The notes: generated from the letters alone by a model not told the origin. Numbered from the stretch's first letter, positions 37,838 to 47,399 are shown. The stretch is 64,000 nucleotides of DNA from Prevotella sp. E9-3 (GCF_022024015.1 NZ_CP091786.1:2604001-2668000), one strand, 5' to 3'. Translations and numbers: made by a program.

Positions 37838-38974
37838 CTATCTATTCTTGTACATGTTATCGTAATATTTCTGATAGTCGCCACTGGTCACATTGTCCAG
37901 CCACTCCTGATTGTCCAGATACCAGCGCACGGTCTTCTCGATACCCTCCTCAAACTGGAGAGATGGCTCCCAGCCCAATTCACGCTGCAACTTTGAGCTG
38001 TCAATAGCATAGCGAAGGTCATGTCCAGCACGGTCTGTCACGAATGTTATCAGGTCCATATCCTCGCCTTCCTTACGACCCAACAGACGGTCAACAGTCT
38101 TGATAACCACCTTGATGATGTCGATGTTCTTCCACTCGTTGAATCCACCGATATTATAAGTATCAGCAATCTTACCCTCATGGAAAATCACGTCGATGGC
38201 ACGAGCGTGATCCTCTACATACAGCCAGTCGCGTACGTTCTCACCCTTACCATATACAGGCAGAGGCTTGCGATGGCGGATATTGTTGATGAACAATGGG
38301 ATCAGCTTCTCGGGGAACTGATAAGGACCATAGTTGTTTGAGCAGTTTGTTACTACTACTGGCATGCCATATGTATCGTGAAATGCGCGAACAAAGTGGT
38401 CGCTCGATGCCTTTGAAGCAGAATATGGTGAGTGAGGATTATACTTTGTTGTCTCCAGGAAGAACTTATCGCCATAAGCCAGATGATGCTCTGAGCTTGA
38501 AGCGGTAGTTGTGAATGGAGGCTCGATACCCTCTGGGTGTGTCAGTTCGAGTGCGCCATACACCTCATCGGTACTGATATGATAGAATCGCTTGCCCTCG
38601 TATTTCTCGGGAAGACTCTCCCAATACAGCTTTGCAGCCTGCAACAGGCTCAAGGTTCCCATCACGTTGGTCTTTGCGAATGTGAATGGATCCTTGATCG
38701 AACGGTCTACGTGGCTCTCAGCAGCCAGATGGATGATACCATCCACCTTCTTGTCCTGCATCAGCTTGTAGAAAGCGTCGAAATCGCAGATGTCCATCTT
38801 TACAAACTCATAGTTTGGTTTGTTCTCGATGTCCTTCAGGTTAGCCAGGTTTCCTGCATAGGTCAGCTTGTCCAGGTTAATGATGTGATACTCGGGATAC
38901 TTGTTCACAAACAGGCGCACTACATGACTTCCAATAAAGCCTGCGCCACCAGTAATGACGATATTGCGTTTCAT
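37838..38974 (-). CDS. rfbB: dTDP-glucose 4,6-dehydratase
   Basis: This 378-residue extended SDR makes dTDP-4-keto-6-deoxyglucose in dTDP-L-rhamnose synthesis. Motifs are ITGGAGFIGSHVV, HLAAESHVDRSI, STDEVYGAL and YSASK. It is last in the rfbA-rfbC-rfbD-rfbB order. The DNA is richer in GC than the variable core that follows. Confidence 0.95.
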   Translation of the reverse strand: MKRNIVITGGAGFIGSHVVRLFVNKYPEYHIINLDKLTYAGNLANLKDIENKPNYEFVKMDICDFDAFYKLMQDKKVDGIIHLAAESHVDRSIKDPFTFAKTNVMGTLSLLQAAKLYWESLPEKYEGKRFYHISTDEVYGALELTHPEGIEPPFTTTASSSEHHLAYGDKFFLETTKYNPHSPYSASKASSDHFVRAFHDTYGMPVVVTNCSNNYGPYQFPEKLIPLFINNIRHRKPLPVYGKGENVRDWLYVEDHARAIDVIFHEGKIADTYNIGGFNEWKNIDIIKVVIKTVDRLLGRKEGEDMDLITFVTDRAGHDLRYAIDSSKLQRELGWEPSLQFEEGIEKTVRWYLDNQEWLDNVTSGDYQKYYDNMYKNR

Positions 38975-38978
38975 TATC

Positions 38979-39863
38979 TTACTTTTTGCTTAGATTATTT
39001 ATACATTTTTTTAAAGAGTCCGTCCAATAAGGCACATCAATTCCAAATGTTTCTTTAACTTTTGTCTTATCCAACACAGAATAAGCAGGACGCTTTACAG
39101 GGCTGGGGAATTCATCACTATGGCATGGCTGAATGTCACAACCTTTGTTACCGGCATACTCAGCAATCATCTTAGTAAAATCATACCAGGAGCATACCCC
39201 CTCGTTACTATAGTGATAAACACCCTCCACGGGATTCCTTAATGCGGCAACGATGGCCGTTGCAAGGTCCCAAGCATAGGTAGGAGTCCCCGTTTGGTCA
39301 AAGACCACTTTAAGCTGAGATTTTGTTGAAGTAAGATTCAGCATAGTCTTCACAAAATTCTTGCCGAATTCACTATAAAGCCATGCTGTACGCAGAATCA
39401 TATATTTACAACCTGTAGCAATGATTTTTTGTTCACCTAAAAGCTTAGTTGCACCATATACGCCAGTAGGCGTACCTTGTTGATCTTCTTTGCAGGGAGT
39501 ATTATAAGGCTCTTTACCAAAGACATAATCCGTAGATATCTGAACAAGCCAGCCATCAACCTCCGTCATTGCCTTTGCAAGGTTCTCGGGTGCTGTAGCG
39601 TTCAATTTCTCTACCAGAGCGTACTTCTCTGGATCTTCAGCTCCATCCACATTTGTCCACGCAGCACAATTGACAATTGCATCGACGTCATATTCTGCAA
39701 CTATCTTGCGAATAGCTTCTATATCGGTTATATCCAAATATGTTGTTTCCAAGCCCTCTACTTGGTTTACGTCCGTGAAAATATACTTATCTGAAGAAGC
39801 TTTTGAGATAATTCGCATCTCATTGCCAAGCTGTCCATTGGCACCTGTTACAAGTATTGTCAT
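38979..39863 (-). CDS. rfbD: dTDP-4-dehydrorhamnose reductase
   Basis: This 294-residue NADPH-dependent SDR performs the last step of dTDP-L-rhamnose synthesis. It starts ILVTGANGQLGNEMRI and has NCAAWTNVDGAE, STDYVFG and YGATK. It sits 3 bases after rfbC and 4 before rfbB. Confidence 0.94.
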   Translation of the reverse strand: MTILVTGANGQLGNEMRIISKASSDKYIFTDVNQVEGLETTYLDITDIEAIRKIVAEYDVDAIVNCAAWTNVDGAEDPEKYALVEKLNATAPENLAKAMTEVDGWLVQISTDYVFGKEPYNTPCKEDQQGTPTGVYGATKLLGEQKIIATGCKYMILRTAWLYSEFGKNFVKTMLNLTSTKSQLKVVFDQTGTPTYAWDLATAIVAALRNPVEGVYHYSNEGVCSWYDFTKMIAEYAGNKGCDIQPCHSDEFPSPVKRPAYSVLDKTKVKETFGIDVPYWTDSLKKCINNLSKK

Positions 39864-39866
39864 ATA

Positions 39867-40451
39867 TTAATAGAGACTTACGTTAATATCAAATGGGCTA
39901 TCAAAGTCTTTTAATAATGCGTGTTTAGTGTCCTTATCACTTAAATTTGCCAGGTCTGTTGGTATCTTCCAATCAATTCCAAGGGAATCATCAATGATAC
40001 TGATACCACCATCTGCTTCTGGATGGTAGAACTCATCGCACTTATACTGGAACACTGCCGTTTCGCTTAATACAGCGAAGCCGTGAGCAAAGCCTCGAGG
40101 TACAAAGAACTGGCGGTGGTTATCTTCGGTCAGTTCTACGGCTACATGCTGGCCATAAGTAGGACTACCCTTGCGGATATCAACTGCTACATCCAACACA
40201 GCACCTTTCACGCAACGAACCAATTTACTTTGGGTGTATGGTGGGCGCTGGAAATGTAGTCCACGCATCACGCCATAGCTTGACATGCTCTCATTATCCT
40301 GAACAAAGTTAATTGTATGACCTAGTATAGGAGCTACCTTCTCGTCAAATTCTCGCTGAGAAAAACTTTCAAAGAAGTAACCTCTTTTATCTCCAAATAC
40401 TTTTGGTTCAATAATTAAAACGCCATCTATAGCAGTTTTTATAATCTCCAT
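39867..40451 (-). CDS. rfbC: dTDP-4-dehydrorhamnose 3,5-epimerase
   Basis: This 194-residue cupin-fold epimerase has the family segments GYFFESFSQREFDE, MRGLHFQRPPYTQSKLVRC (the catalytic His region) and FVPRGFAHGFAVLSE. Length matches the family. It follows rfbA by 18 bases in a four-gene run. Confidence 0.95.
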   Translation of the reverse strand: MEIIKTAIDGVLIIEPKVFGDKRGYFFESFSQREFDEKVAPILGHTINFVQDNESMSSYGVMRGLHFQRPPYTQSKLVRCVKGAVLDVAVDIRKGSPTYGQHVAVELTEDNHRQFFVPRGFAHGFAVLSETAVFQYKCDEFYHPEADGGISIIDDSLGIDWKIPTDLANLSDKDTKHALLKDFDSPFDINVSLY

Positions 40452-40469
40452 GTTATTTATTCTGTTTTA

Positions 40470-41384
40470 TTATACATGTTCCAGCGTACCGCTGTTGACA
40501 TCTTCTTTCATTTCATCAATCACCTTCAGCAAGTATTGTCCATACTGGTTCTTGAGCATGGGTTTTGCCAACTCACGCATCTTTTCTTCAGAAATCCAGC
40601 CATTACGATAGGCGATACCTTCCAGGCAAGCCACCTTCAAACCTTGACGCTTTTCAATGACCTCAACAAAGGTTGAAGCCTCTGCTAAAGAGTCATGCGT
40701 ACCCGTATCAAGCCATGCAAATCCTCTTCCAAAGACTTGGACTTTCAGTTCACCATCTTTCAAAAATTCCTGATTCACAGTAGTTATCTCCAGTTCACCT
40801 CTTGCAGATGGTTTAATATGTTTGGCAACATCTACGACCTTATTTGGATAGAAGTAGAGTCCAACCACAGCATAGTTGGATTTGGGTTCCTTGGGTTTTT
40901 CTTCAATGCTCAAGCAGTTACCCTCTTTATCAAATTCAGCAACGCCATAACGTTCTGGATCTGACACCCAGTAACCAAAGACCGTTGCCTTACCGTTTTG
41001 GTCTGCATCGTTTACAGCATTACGCAACAACTTGGTGAAGCCTGCACCATAGAAGATGTTATCGCCCAACACAAGGCAGGCACTATCATCTCCAATGAAC
41101 TTCTCACCGATAATAAAAGCCTGTGCAAGACCATCAGGGCTGGGTTGCTCTGCATATTCAAAATGTACCCCATAATCAGAACCATCACCCAAGAGGCGCT
41201 TGAAGCCAGGCAAATCGTAAGGAGTAGAGATAATCAGAATATCTCTGATGCCTGCCAGCATCAGTGCACTGATAGGATAATAAACCATCGGTTTATCATA
41301 AATCGGAAGCAATTGTTTGCTCACACCCTTTGTGATTGGGTAAAGTCTTGTGCCGGAGCCCCCGGCAAGAACGATTCCTTTCAT
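40470..41384 (-). CDS. rfbA: glucose-1-phosphate thymidylyltransferase
   Basis: This 304-residue enzyme begins the dTDP-L-rhamnose route. The signature is [18 protein letters not shown] with [17 protein letters not shown]; the metal Asp is in VLGDNIFYG, and EEKPKEPKS follows. Length and sequence are typical of RmlA. It lies 17 bases after the export lipoprotein gene. Confidence 0.96.
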   Translation of the reverse strand: MKGIVLAGGSGTRLYPITKGVSKQLLPIYDKPMVYYPISALMLAGIRDILIISTPYDLPGFKRLLGDGSDYGVHFEYAEQPSPDGLAQAFIIGEKFIGDDSACLVLGDNIFYGAGFTKLLRNAVNDADQNGKATVFGYWVSDPERYGVAEFDKEGNCLSIEEKPKEPKSNYAVVGLYFYPNKVVDVAKHIKPSARGELEITTVNQEFLKDGELKVQVFGRGFAWLDTGTHDSLAEASTFVEVIEKRQGLKVACLEGIAYRNGWISEEKMRELAKPMLKNQYGQYLLKVIDEMKEDVNSGTLEHV

Positions 41385-41401
41385 ATCGTAAGTATTAAAA
41401 A

Positions 41402-42223
41402 TTATTGCAATACTCTATATAATAAAGAGCCTAACGAAATAGTTATACTTGCACCACGAAGCCACAATTGACGCGTTTGGCCTATCTTAGAATTTTGTGC
41501 CATAGCTTCATTAGGTTCAACATAAACCACATCTCTTTGCTGAAGATAGTAATATGGCGAATTAAGAATATTAGCATCACGCATATCAAGTTCATGTACT
41601 TCATACGTTCCATCTGCTAATTCTCGCAATATCTTCACATTATTTCGTTTACCATAAATCGTCATATCTCCTGCCATTGCCAATGCTTCAAGTACATTAA
41701 TCTCTGGGCGTGAAATAGTGAATGTATTAGGGTTGTTAACCTCCCCCATCACTGTGATTTCATAGTTATCAATATATGTATTCACAACACAATCAGCATC
41801 AGGCTGCAAATATGGCATAATAAGACTCCTTATATGACTATTAATAGAGTCTATTGTCATATAACCAACATTAACCTTCCCTAGTATTGGAAAATCTATA
41901 TTACCATTATTATCTACCAAGTAATGATGGATTTGACCTATTCTGCTTGAGCTCACCCTAGGGATTCCTTGAGAAAAATCAGCCACTCTAGAATCTAACA
42001 TATTGAAGGGGGCTACAGCCTTCACATCATTTCCAGAAAATACGTATATAGTTAATATATCTTTAGGTTTAATTTTCAGGTCATACTGCATTGCGCCCTT
42101 ACTCCCATCAAACTCCGCAGAATTCTGGAAATACGGCACATCCTTATAATGAGCACATGAACAAATGCAAAATATTGGCACGATAAATACACAATATTTC
42201 ATAAGCGCTTTATTTATCTTCAT
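41402..42223 (-). CDS. Wza-like outer-membrane polysaccharide export lipoprotein
   Basis: This 273-residue lipoprotein has a signal peptide ending in a lipobox ([10 protein letters not shown], Cys about 24). It carries a poly-export domain ([16 protein letters not shown]), a SLBB-like region ([15 protein letters not shown]) and a short C-terminal hydrophobic tail. It should form the outer-membrane exit for the polymer. A Wzc-type co-polymerase normally follows this gene in Bacteroidales loci; none is present here. Confidence 0.9.
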   Translation of the reverse strand: MKINKALMKYCVFIVPIFCICSCAHYKDVPYFQNSAEFDGSKGAMQYDLKIKPKDILTIYVFSGNDVKAVAPFNMLDSRVADFSQGIPRVSSSRIGQIHHYLVDNNGNIDFPILGKVNVGYMTIDSINSHIRSLIMPYLQPDADCVVNTYIDNYEITVMGEVNNPNTFTISRPEINVLEALAMAGDMTIYGKRNNVKILRELADGTYEVHELDMRDANILNSPYYYLQQRDVVYVEPNEAMAQNSKIGQTRQLWLRGASITISLGSLLYRVLQ

Positions 42224-42256
42224 TATATTGATATTTGTATTTTAAATATTAGGAAA

Positions 42257-42322
42257 GGGGCAAGATCATCAGGATTATTGAACCTTAATTATTTATGAGA
42301 GACCCTGATGAGAGCCTGCCCC
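42257..42322. other. long inverted repeat between ugd and the export gene
   Basis: GGGGCA at 42257-42262 pairs with TGCCCC at 42317-42322, and TCATCAGG pairs inside with CCTGATGA. The loop is AT-rich. On the plus side a T-run follows (CGATTTTTTA); on the minus side no good U-run follows. It could be a processing site, a weak terminator or the end of a small mobile repeat. Confidence 0.45.
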
Positions 42323-42379
42323 ATACATAACGATTTTTTATATAGTGTCTCGCGACATTCTATATTGAATACTTTGTAA

Positions 42380-43708
42380 TTAGTCGCGCTTAAAAATATC
42401 GCGAGTATAAACCTTATCAATCACATCATTCAAGCAAGCATCATAGCGGTTGGCAATGATGGCCTTGCTTTGGGCCTTGAACTTATCGAGATCGTTGATG
42501 ACCTGTGAGCCGAAGAAAGACTCGCCATCAGGGATAGTGGGCTCATAGATGATGACCTCGGCACCTTTGGCCTTGATGCGCTTCATAATGCCTTGGATGG
42601 CGCTCTGGCGGAAATTATCAGAGTTGCTCTTCATCGTAAGGCGGTAGACACCGATGACACACTTCTGCTCTCGATGAGCATCCCACTGGCTGTTGTCACC
42701 GTAATAACCTGCTTTACGTAACACTTCATCAGCAATAAAGTCCTTACGGGTGCGATTACTCTCAACAATGGCTGTCATCATGTTCTGAGGTACGTCCGCA
42801 TAGTTGGCCAACAACTGCTTGGTGTCCTTAGGCAGACAGTATCCGCCATAGCCGAAGCTTGGATTATTGTAATGAGTACCAATACGTGGGTCAAGACCGA
42901 CACCAGAAATGATGGCCTGAGAATCGAGGCCTTTGACCTCGGCATAGGTGTCGAGCTCGTTGAAGTAGCTGACACGGAGTGCCAAATATGTATTCGCAAA
43001 CAACTTCACGGCTTCAGCCTCTGTCATTCCCATAAAGAGGGTGTCAATATCTTCCTTTATTGCTCCCTCTTGCAACAGAGCAGCAAAAGTCTTGGCCTTG
43101 CTTTCTGCCTCAGGGTTGCCAATAGCAGTAATAGCAGCATTCTCCTCATCCCACTTCTTGTTGCGGTCAGCAGGCAGTATCTTTGGATAGCCTACAATGA
43201 TGCGCGAGGGGTAGAGATTATCATAGAGAGCCTTTGACTCGCGCAGGAACTCTGGCGAGAAGAGCAGGTTGAACTTCTTGCCTTTGAGTTCTGGGTCTGT
43301 CAAGAACTTCAAGGCGTACTTAACATACAGTGAACGGCAATAACCTACAGGGATGGTAGATTTAATCACCATTACTGCATCAGGATTCACGCTCAGTACC
43401 AAGTCGATGACATCCTCGATATGATGTGTATCGAAGAAGTTTTTCTGTGGGTCGTAGTTCGTAGGGGCAGCAATCACGACATAGTCAGCATCTTTATAGG
43501 CTGCTGCTCCGTCCAATGTTGCTGACAGTTCCAATTCCTTTTCAGCCAAATATTTCTCGATGTAATCATCCTGAATAGGAGAAATCTTCTTGTTAATCTT
43601 CTCCACCTTCTCAGGGATTACATCTACTGCTGTAACATGGTTGTGTTGTGCCAACAAAGTGGCGATACTCATACCGACATAACCGGTTCCTGCTACTGCT
43701 ATATTCAT
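42380..43708 (-). CDS. ugd: UDP-glucose 6-dehydrogenase
   Basis: This 442-residue enzyme oxidises UDP-glucose to UDP-glucuronate with two NAD. It starts [20 protein letters not shown]. The catalytic Cys is in [15 protein letters not shown], and the [20 protein letters not shown] segment is conserved. Its product can feed the 4-epimerase at 7.9 kb for UDP-galacturonate. A TAAATTTG element lies about 27 bases upstream of the start and may be a promoter, suggesting a separate unit from the genes to its right. Confidence 0.95.
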   Translation of the reverse strand: MNIAVAGTGYVGMSIATLLAQHNHVTAVDVIPEKVEKINKKISPIQDDYIEKYLAEKELELSATLDGAAAYKDADYVVIAAPTNYDPQKNFFDTHHIEDVIDLVLSVNPDAVMVIKSTIPVGYCRSLYVKYALKFLTDPELKGKKFNLLFSPEFLRESKALYDNLYPSRIIVGYPKILPADRNKKWDEENAAITAIGNPEAESKAKTFAALLQEGAIKEDIDTLFMGMTEAEAVKLFANTYLALRVSYFNELDTYAEVKGLDSQAIISGVGLDPRIGTHYNNPSFGYGGYCLPKDTKQLLANYADVPQNMMTAIVESNRTRKDFIADEVLRKAGYYGDNSQWDAHREQKCVIGVYRLTMKSNSDNFRQSAIQGIMKRIKAKGAEVIIYEPTIPDGESFFGSQVINDLDKFKAQSKAIIANRYDACLNDVIDKVYTRDIFKRD

Positions 43709-43734
43709 ACCATTTAATATTATTTTCTTATCAA

Positions 43735-43742
43735 CAAATTTA
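43735..43742 (-). promoter_or_regulatory. possible -7 element upstream of ugd
   Basis: The minus strand reads TAAATTTG, matching the Bacteroidales -7 consensus TAnnTTTG. No good -33 TTG was found 19-21 bases upstream, so support is weak. Confidence 0.3.
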
Positions 43743-43765
43743 TCGTTCTAATTCATATTTGTGCT

Positions 43766-43785
43766 AAGAGCACAGCTCCTGTCAT
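43766..43785. repeat. hairpin-type direct repeat, left copy
   Basis: The block AAGAGCACAGCTCCTGTCAT has a 4-bp stem (GAGC/GCTC) with a 3-base loop. It matches 44833-44852 at 16 of 20 positions, with the loop being the variable part. The two copies bracket the two hypothetical genes at 43.9-44.8 kb. Confidence 0.5.
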
Positions 43786-43860
43786 TAGTATTCTATCATG
43801 AAAATGGGGCAGGATGAACAGTACTTGTAGGAACATACTAATCAGTGCCCGCCCACTGCC

Positions 43861-44262
43861 TCACGGCAGTATATCGTTATTTGCTTTTATAAATGCACTT
43901 GGTGAACCTATAAGATTACGATGATGGTACAATCCCATGATAATGACTGGTTCTATATCCTCCTTCGTGACTTCCAGTTGCGGACGAAGAAGTTCTACTA
44001 TCATATCCATATTGCTCATTTCATCACAAGAGACTTTGCTCATCACGAACTCGCGCAGGATAAAATTGATTGCTGCATCATTGATAGCATCACTATATCC
44101 AAAAGACTTCAGCCATGCCCTCATCTCCTCTATCGTATGAACATTACCCTTCAGGATCTCCTCCTTCAACGGCTCCGTCACTTCCTTGATATTCTTGATT
44201 GGGGGTGTTATGAGTGGCATAATTTGTATACGTTCGTATATTTCATCAGTTCCACAACTCAT
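43861..44262 (-). CDS. hypothetical protein of a two-gene cassette
   Basis: This 133-residue helical protein is not recognised. The ATG at 44262 overlaps the previous gene by 17 bases; a later ATG at 44220 is also possible. It contains two similar helical segments (IKEVTEPLKEEILKGNVHTI and MIVELLRPQLEVTKEDIEPV), perhaps an internal duplication. It is unrelated to sugar metabolism as far as can be seen. Confidence 0.65.
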   Translation of the reverse strand: MSCGTDEIYERIQIMPLITPPIKNIKEVTEPLKEEILKGNVHTIEEMRAWLKSFGYSDAINDAAINFILREFVMSKVSCDEMSNMDMIVELLRPQLEVTKEDIEPVIIMGLYHHRNLIGSPSAFIKANNDILP

Positions 44263-44782
44263 TCAATCCGTCTTTCCATGCTGGGAAGGGAGGATTGTGA
44301 GACAATTCGTTGCAAATATCTATCATCATATTAACAAAATCCTTGTTGATGTCAAGAACCTCCTTAGTTATGGAAAGCAGAGGTATGACCCCAGTCATTG
44401 GTACCAACCGACAGACTGAGTAATCGCTATCGCCATTTTTCTTGGCAAGTATGATATTCTCAATGGAATTTGTCAATAGTCTATATAACGTAGGACATGA
44501 GATTTTACAGCGAGGTATTTGCACCTCAGGATTCTGGATCAGGTCGAAGAAGCGTCCCCAATTAGCAATAATCTGCATCTGGCCATTGCCAGCAGATTTC
44601 AGGTTTGTGATAGCGTACACACCACTATCAACCTTGCTGATCAACTCAATACAATCCTTGCGGACATTGATGGTTGTGGTGGGCAGATTCTCGTTGAACG
44701 TCGCTCCTGGTTTATTCGAAAACAGTCTTCTCATCGACTTGACTTGATATATTTGGTTCTGACTGGCAGTATCGAACTGCAT
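44246..44782 (-). CDS. hypothetical protein of a two-gene cassette
   Basis: The frame opens at GTG (44797); the ATG at 44782 gives 178 residues and one at 44734 gives 162. The protein has a central beta-rich part (INVRKDCIELISKVDSGVYA) and helical C-terminal part. It is not recognised. It overlaps the gene downstream and forms a cassette bracketed by hairpin-type repeats. Confidence 0.62.
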   Translation of the reverse strand: MQFDTASQNQIYQVKSMRRLFSNKPGATFNENLPTTTINVRKDCIELISKVDSGVYAITNLKSAGNGQMQIIANWGRFFDLIQNPEVQIPRCKISCPTLYRLLTNSIENIILAKKNGDSDYSVCRLVPMTGVIPLLSITKEVLDINKDFVNMMIDICNELSHNPPFPAWKDGLNELWN

Positions 44783-44832
44783 CACTATTGCGACCACCTG
44801 TGCAATCAGATATTTGGTTTGAGTCTTTTGTC

Positions 44833-44852
44833 AAGAGCCGTGCTCCTGTCAA
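44833..44852. repeat. hairpin-type direct repeat, right copy
   Basis: This is the partner of 43766-43785: GAGC/GCTC stem with loop CGT in place of ACA, same orientation. Confidence 0.5.
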
Positions 44853-45074
44853 TATGTTGCCATTTTGGTTAAACAGTGTTTTCAAATGTTTATTTTCGTT
44901 TTCGGCCAAATTCCTACCTCTTTCGCCTCGCCTCAAATTTTATCTTGACACCTTCCGCCCCGATTCTTCCGATTTTCGCTCCGAACAGTGAACCACCATT
45001 CTCAAAGTCCCCTTCAAAAACCGTCTCTTTCTTAACACTTGTTTACACTCTCGTATAAAACTTTCTTAAAGCTA

Positions 45075-45105
45075 TTGCCCATTCGGGTAAAAAGTACTAC
45101 CTTTG
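45075..45105 (+). promoter_or_regulatory. Bacteroidales-type promoter facing right
   Basis: The -33 element TTG (45075-45077) lies 20 bases before TACCTTTG (45098-45105), matching TTG-N20-TAnnTTTG. It is one of the few plus-strand signals in the window, and the gene it should drive is not intact. Confidence 0.6.
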
Positions 45106-45112
45106 TATAGAA

Positions 45113-45301
45113 ATGAGCAGGAAAGGCTTAATTTCCCGGATGTCTGATGAATGTCTGATAACTCTGGAAACGGTATTTTCGTATTGCTATGACTGTCAGG
45201 CCGTTATGCGGAAGTTCACATTAGCTGGGAAATCTCTAGTCCATTCAAATACTTTACGAAATCATCATCATTCATTCGATGTTCGTATTCATCATCAGTA
45301 A
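45113..45301 (+). pseudogene. short plus-strand frame behind the orphan promoter
   Basis: An ATG at 45113, 8 bases after the promoter, opens a frame MSRKGLISRMSDECLITLET that runs 62 codons. From about 45216 it runs antisense to the truncated HD-domain gene, so only the first ~34 codons could be original. It may be the start of a gene destroyed by a rearrangement. The short distance to the promoter would make it nearly leaderless. Confidence 0.3.
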
Positions 45302-45596
45302 TTATCATTCCTAAATCATGGAAATAGACTCCTAAAACTATCATCATCCAATCGGACGGGGTCATAATATCATTAGCCTCTTGAACAATAATAAAATTCA
45401 ACAACTTAAGCATACCATCAACATGAGAGATATCATGTTTTGTGTATTCACTGAAAAGTCCATTTCTACCGATATGATTCAACATATCAGCTAAGGTGTT
45501 TTTGGCATATAAAAGATTAAAGCCTTGAAAAAAAGGTAAAGAAAGAGCTTCCTGCGCTTTCTTTTCTGCTCGGGAATTTAAATTATCAGTATTCAT
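45216..45596 (-). pseudogene. truncated HD-domain protein
   Basis: The 126-residue product keeps an N-terminal HD-type motif: HDISHVDGML (about 58-67) and VYFHDLGMI (about 96-104), as in metal-dependent phosphohydrolase domains of the HD-CE kind, which normally continue for several hundred residues. Here it stops soon after the second motif, at the same place where the plus-strand frame ends. The gene is therefore probably a fragment. Its ATG overlaps the previous gene by 11 bases. Confidence 0.6.
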
Positions 45597-45951
45597 TTTT
45601 TAGCAAATCTATAGAATGAGTATCATAGTCACTTACCATTGGTTGAACAATTGAAATTTTTTCAATTATCTTATTAAAATAGAGAATTATCGTCTCTACC
45701 ATAGCAGAGTGATAAGACGAATATTCTGCTATTGTTAACAATGCATTTTTTCGTCCCAAAATTCCCAAAATAAGACTCCCATTCTCCTTTATATATGGGT
45801 GTAACCATGCTTTATTTACAAGTTCTGCATTTGTTAACGTGAAATCACCATCTTCATCATAACTCCAACTTGCTATGACTCCTTCGTCGATTTCTTTTTT
45901 AAAAACCTCCAGAAACTCTTTTGGTTGAGAAATGTTTATAATAATAGCCAT
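45586..45951 (-). CDS. hypothetical protein upstream of the HD-domain fragment
   Basis: The open frame reaches 46020, but the ATG at 45951 (MAIIINISQPKEFLEV) gives a more natural 121-residue protein; the earlier part reads like non-coding DNA. It is not recognised. It overlaps the HD-domain gene, so the pair was probably one unit, possibly a defence or signalling pair now broken. Confidence 0.6.
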   Translation of the reverse strand: MAIIINISQPKEFLEVFKKEIDEGVIASWSYDEDGDFTLTNAELVNKAWLHPYIKENGSLILGILGRKNALLTIAEYSSYHSAMVETIILYFNKIIEKISIVQPMVSDYDTHSIDLLKNEY

Positions 45952-46025
45952 CAAAAAAAATATATATACATGATGAAAATATCTAAACGGGGGCGACAGG
46001 AGAACGGGCTGTGTCACCACAATTC

Positions 46026-46398
46026 TTATCGCTCAGCACGCATAGGATTATTCAAGAAGTCGTCATACGCCATTCGGATGCCGTCTTCGAGTTCGGTCTT
46101 GTAGGTCCAGCCCAACTTAGTGGCTTTGCTCACATCCAGGAGCTTGCGGGGAGTGCCGTTGGGACGGGTGGTGTCCCACAGGATCTCGCCTTCAAAGCCT
46201 ACCACCTTGGCCACCAGTTCGGTGAGGGCCTTAATGGTGAGTTCCTTACCGGTGCAGACGTTGACCGTTTCGTTACCCGAGTAGTTGTTCATCAGGAAGA
46301 CACAGAGGTTGGCGAGGTCATCGACATAGAGGAACTCTCTGAGCGGGGAGCCGTCGCCCCAGCAGGTGACGCTCTGGGCACCAGAGACCTTGGCCTTA
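46026..46398 (-). pseudogene. C-terminal fragment of a third GDP-L-fucose synthase
   Basis: About 124 codons encode the last third of an Fcl protein: CWGDGSPLREFLYVDDLANL, then VNVCTGKELTIKALTELVAK and a normal C-terminus. The N-terminal two thirds, including the active-site Tyr and Lys, are missing; similarity ends abruptly near 46398. The fragment is GC-rich compared with its surroundings and is not the closest match to either complete fcl here. An internal ATG at 46292 could still be used, but the product would be inactive. Confidence 0.8.
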
Positions 46399-46480
46399 GG
46401 AAATCATGTAACTCATACTTGGGAAATAATATATTACAATATCACTAGTGTCCAAGAGTTGAGAGTATCTAGATTATTAT

Positions 46481-46705
46481 TCACCCAATTTTGCCTGTCA
46501 GTATCTCTGTTTCTAAGATACTATATACATAAGGTGTGCTCTGCGAGTACAATCCAACGCGCTCGTCTGACAGCTTGGTATATGTCTCAGAGTTGTATAT
46601 GGTATCGAGGGCCTGTTTCATTGTCAGTCCACGTTCTTCCATCAAACGGAGAGCCAACTCTTTCACCAGTTCCTCTATCATAAAAGTCACTTCAGCCTGG
46701 CTCAT
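46481..46705 (-). CDS. small protein of the DUF3990 cassette
   Basis: This 74-residue helical protein (MIEELVKELALRLMEERGLT near the start) is coupled to the DUF3990 gene by a 4-base overlap. Its layout, with a helical N-terminus and a short NSETYTKLSDERVGLYSQST segment, resembles small partner proteins of the DUF3791 type. Function unknown; it could be the antitoxin-like partner. Confidence 0.65.
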   Translation of the reverse strand: MSQAEVTFMIEELVKELALRLMEERGLTMKQALDTIYNSETYTKLSDERVGLYSQSTPYVYSILETEILTGKIG

Positions 46706-47181
46706 AATTTTCTTAAATATTTTAGCGAGCGCTCCGTACCAAAGAAATACTGATACGTCTCTCCACCTTTATGTTCTATTTCCTTCACGAATTGCTCCCA
46801 ATCAATAAGTTTTGCATCAATACGACGCATTTGGAAACCAATGTCATCATCTGCTATAGGACCATAAACAATGTCATAGGAATGCAGTGATGTGCAAGTC
46901 TTGTTATTACGATTCTTATGAACGAACAGTCCCCACTCCAATGAGTATTTCTCATATTGAAGGTAAGCCACACCATCAGCTTCTGCAGCAACCTCATCGA
47001 ATTCATAGCGAGTTACGATAGGATTGCCTCCCAACAATCGAGCTTTCTTCTCGGCCATCTTAATCGCCTGTTCCTCGTCTGGCGACAGATAGAATCCTAC
47101 TCCGAAATCCTTGCCTGGTTTCGACTTACTAAAGTCTATTTCCTCGATTTCTATGTTAGAACCATGATATAAGGTAATCAT
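46702..47181 (-). CDS. DUF3990-family protein (ADP-ribosyltransferase-like)
   Basis: This 159-residue protein begins MITLYHGSNIEIEEIDFSKS and has GKDFGVGFYLSPDEEQA, the pattern of DUF3990. The YHGS and FGxGFY segments resemble the NAD-binding part of ADP-ribosyltransferase folds, so a toxin-like enzyme is plausible. It overlaps the genes on both sides by four bases, in a four-gene cassette. Confidence 0.78.
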   Translation of the reverse strand: MITLYHGSNIEIEEIDFSKSKPGKDFGVGFYLSPDEEQAIKMAEKKARLLGGNPIVTRYEFDEVAAEADGVAYLQYEKYSLEWGLFVHKNRNNKTCTSLHSYDIVYGPIADDDIGFQMRRIDAKLIDWEQFVKEIEHKGGETYQYFFGTERSLKYLRKL

Positions 47182-47399
47182 ATCAATGCGCCTCCATTCT
47201 TATGGCAATATATAGCCAAATCATCTACCACATCCTCAAAAGATTGGGTATGCTCCACGCCATAAAATTCATCGACAAAGTCTATCCCCTTGAAGCGATC
47301 CAAATAACGGTATGCTTGTTGTGGGCTTAATGAAAACCGAGTGGAGAATTCATTCACCACAGCAATGATATATGCTATTTTATTCTTAACATCAGGCAT
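47178..47399 (-). CDS. DUF3791-family protein
   Basis: This 73-residue protein (KIAYIIAVVNEFSTRFSLSP, then AYRYLDRFKGIDFVDEFYGV) matches the DUF3791 pattern, commonly found next to DUF3990. It probably acts as the partner of the DUF3990 protein. It overlaps the upstream gene by 8 bases and the downstream gene by 4. Confidence 0.75.
   Translation of the reverse strand: MPDVKNKIAYIIAVVNEFSTRFSLSPQQAYRYLDRFKGIDFVDEFYGVEHTQSFEDVVDDLAIYCHKNGGALI

Larger units (their letters stand above)
44783..45215. other. gene-poor stretch with one repeat and one plus-strand promoter
   Basis: No convincing gene lies here. It contains the right copy of the hairpin-type repeat (44833-44852), a C/T-rich run on the plus strand (44920-45060) and a good Bacteroidales promoter facing right (45075-45105) followed by a short open frame that is cut at about 45.22 kb. 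It looks like a rearrangement junction. Confidence 0.5.

Noticed and set aside
44712..44936. Minus-strand frame of 74 codons upstream of the two-gene cassette
   Set aside because: It overlaps the start of the better-supported neighbour, runs through a repeat and an unusual C/T-rich run, and has no recognisable features.
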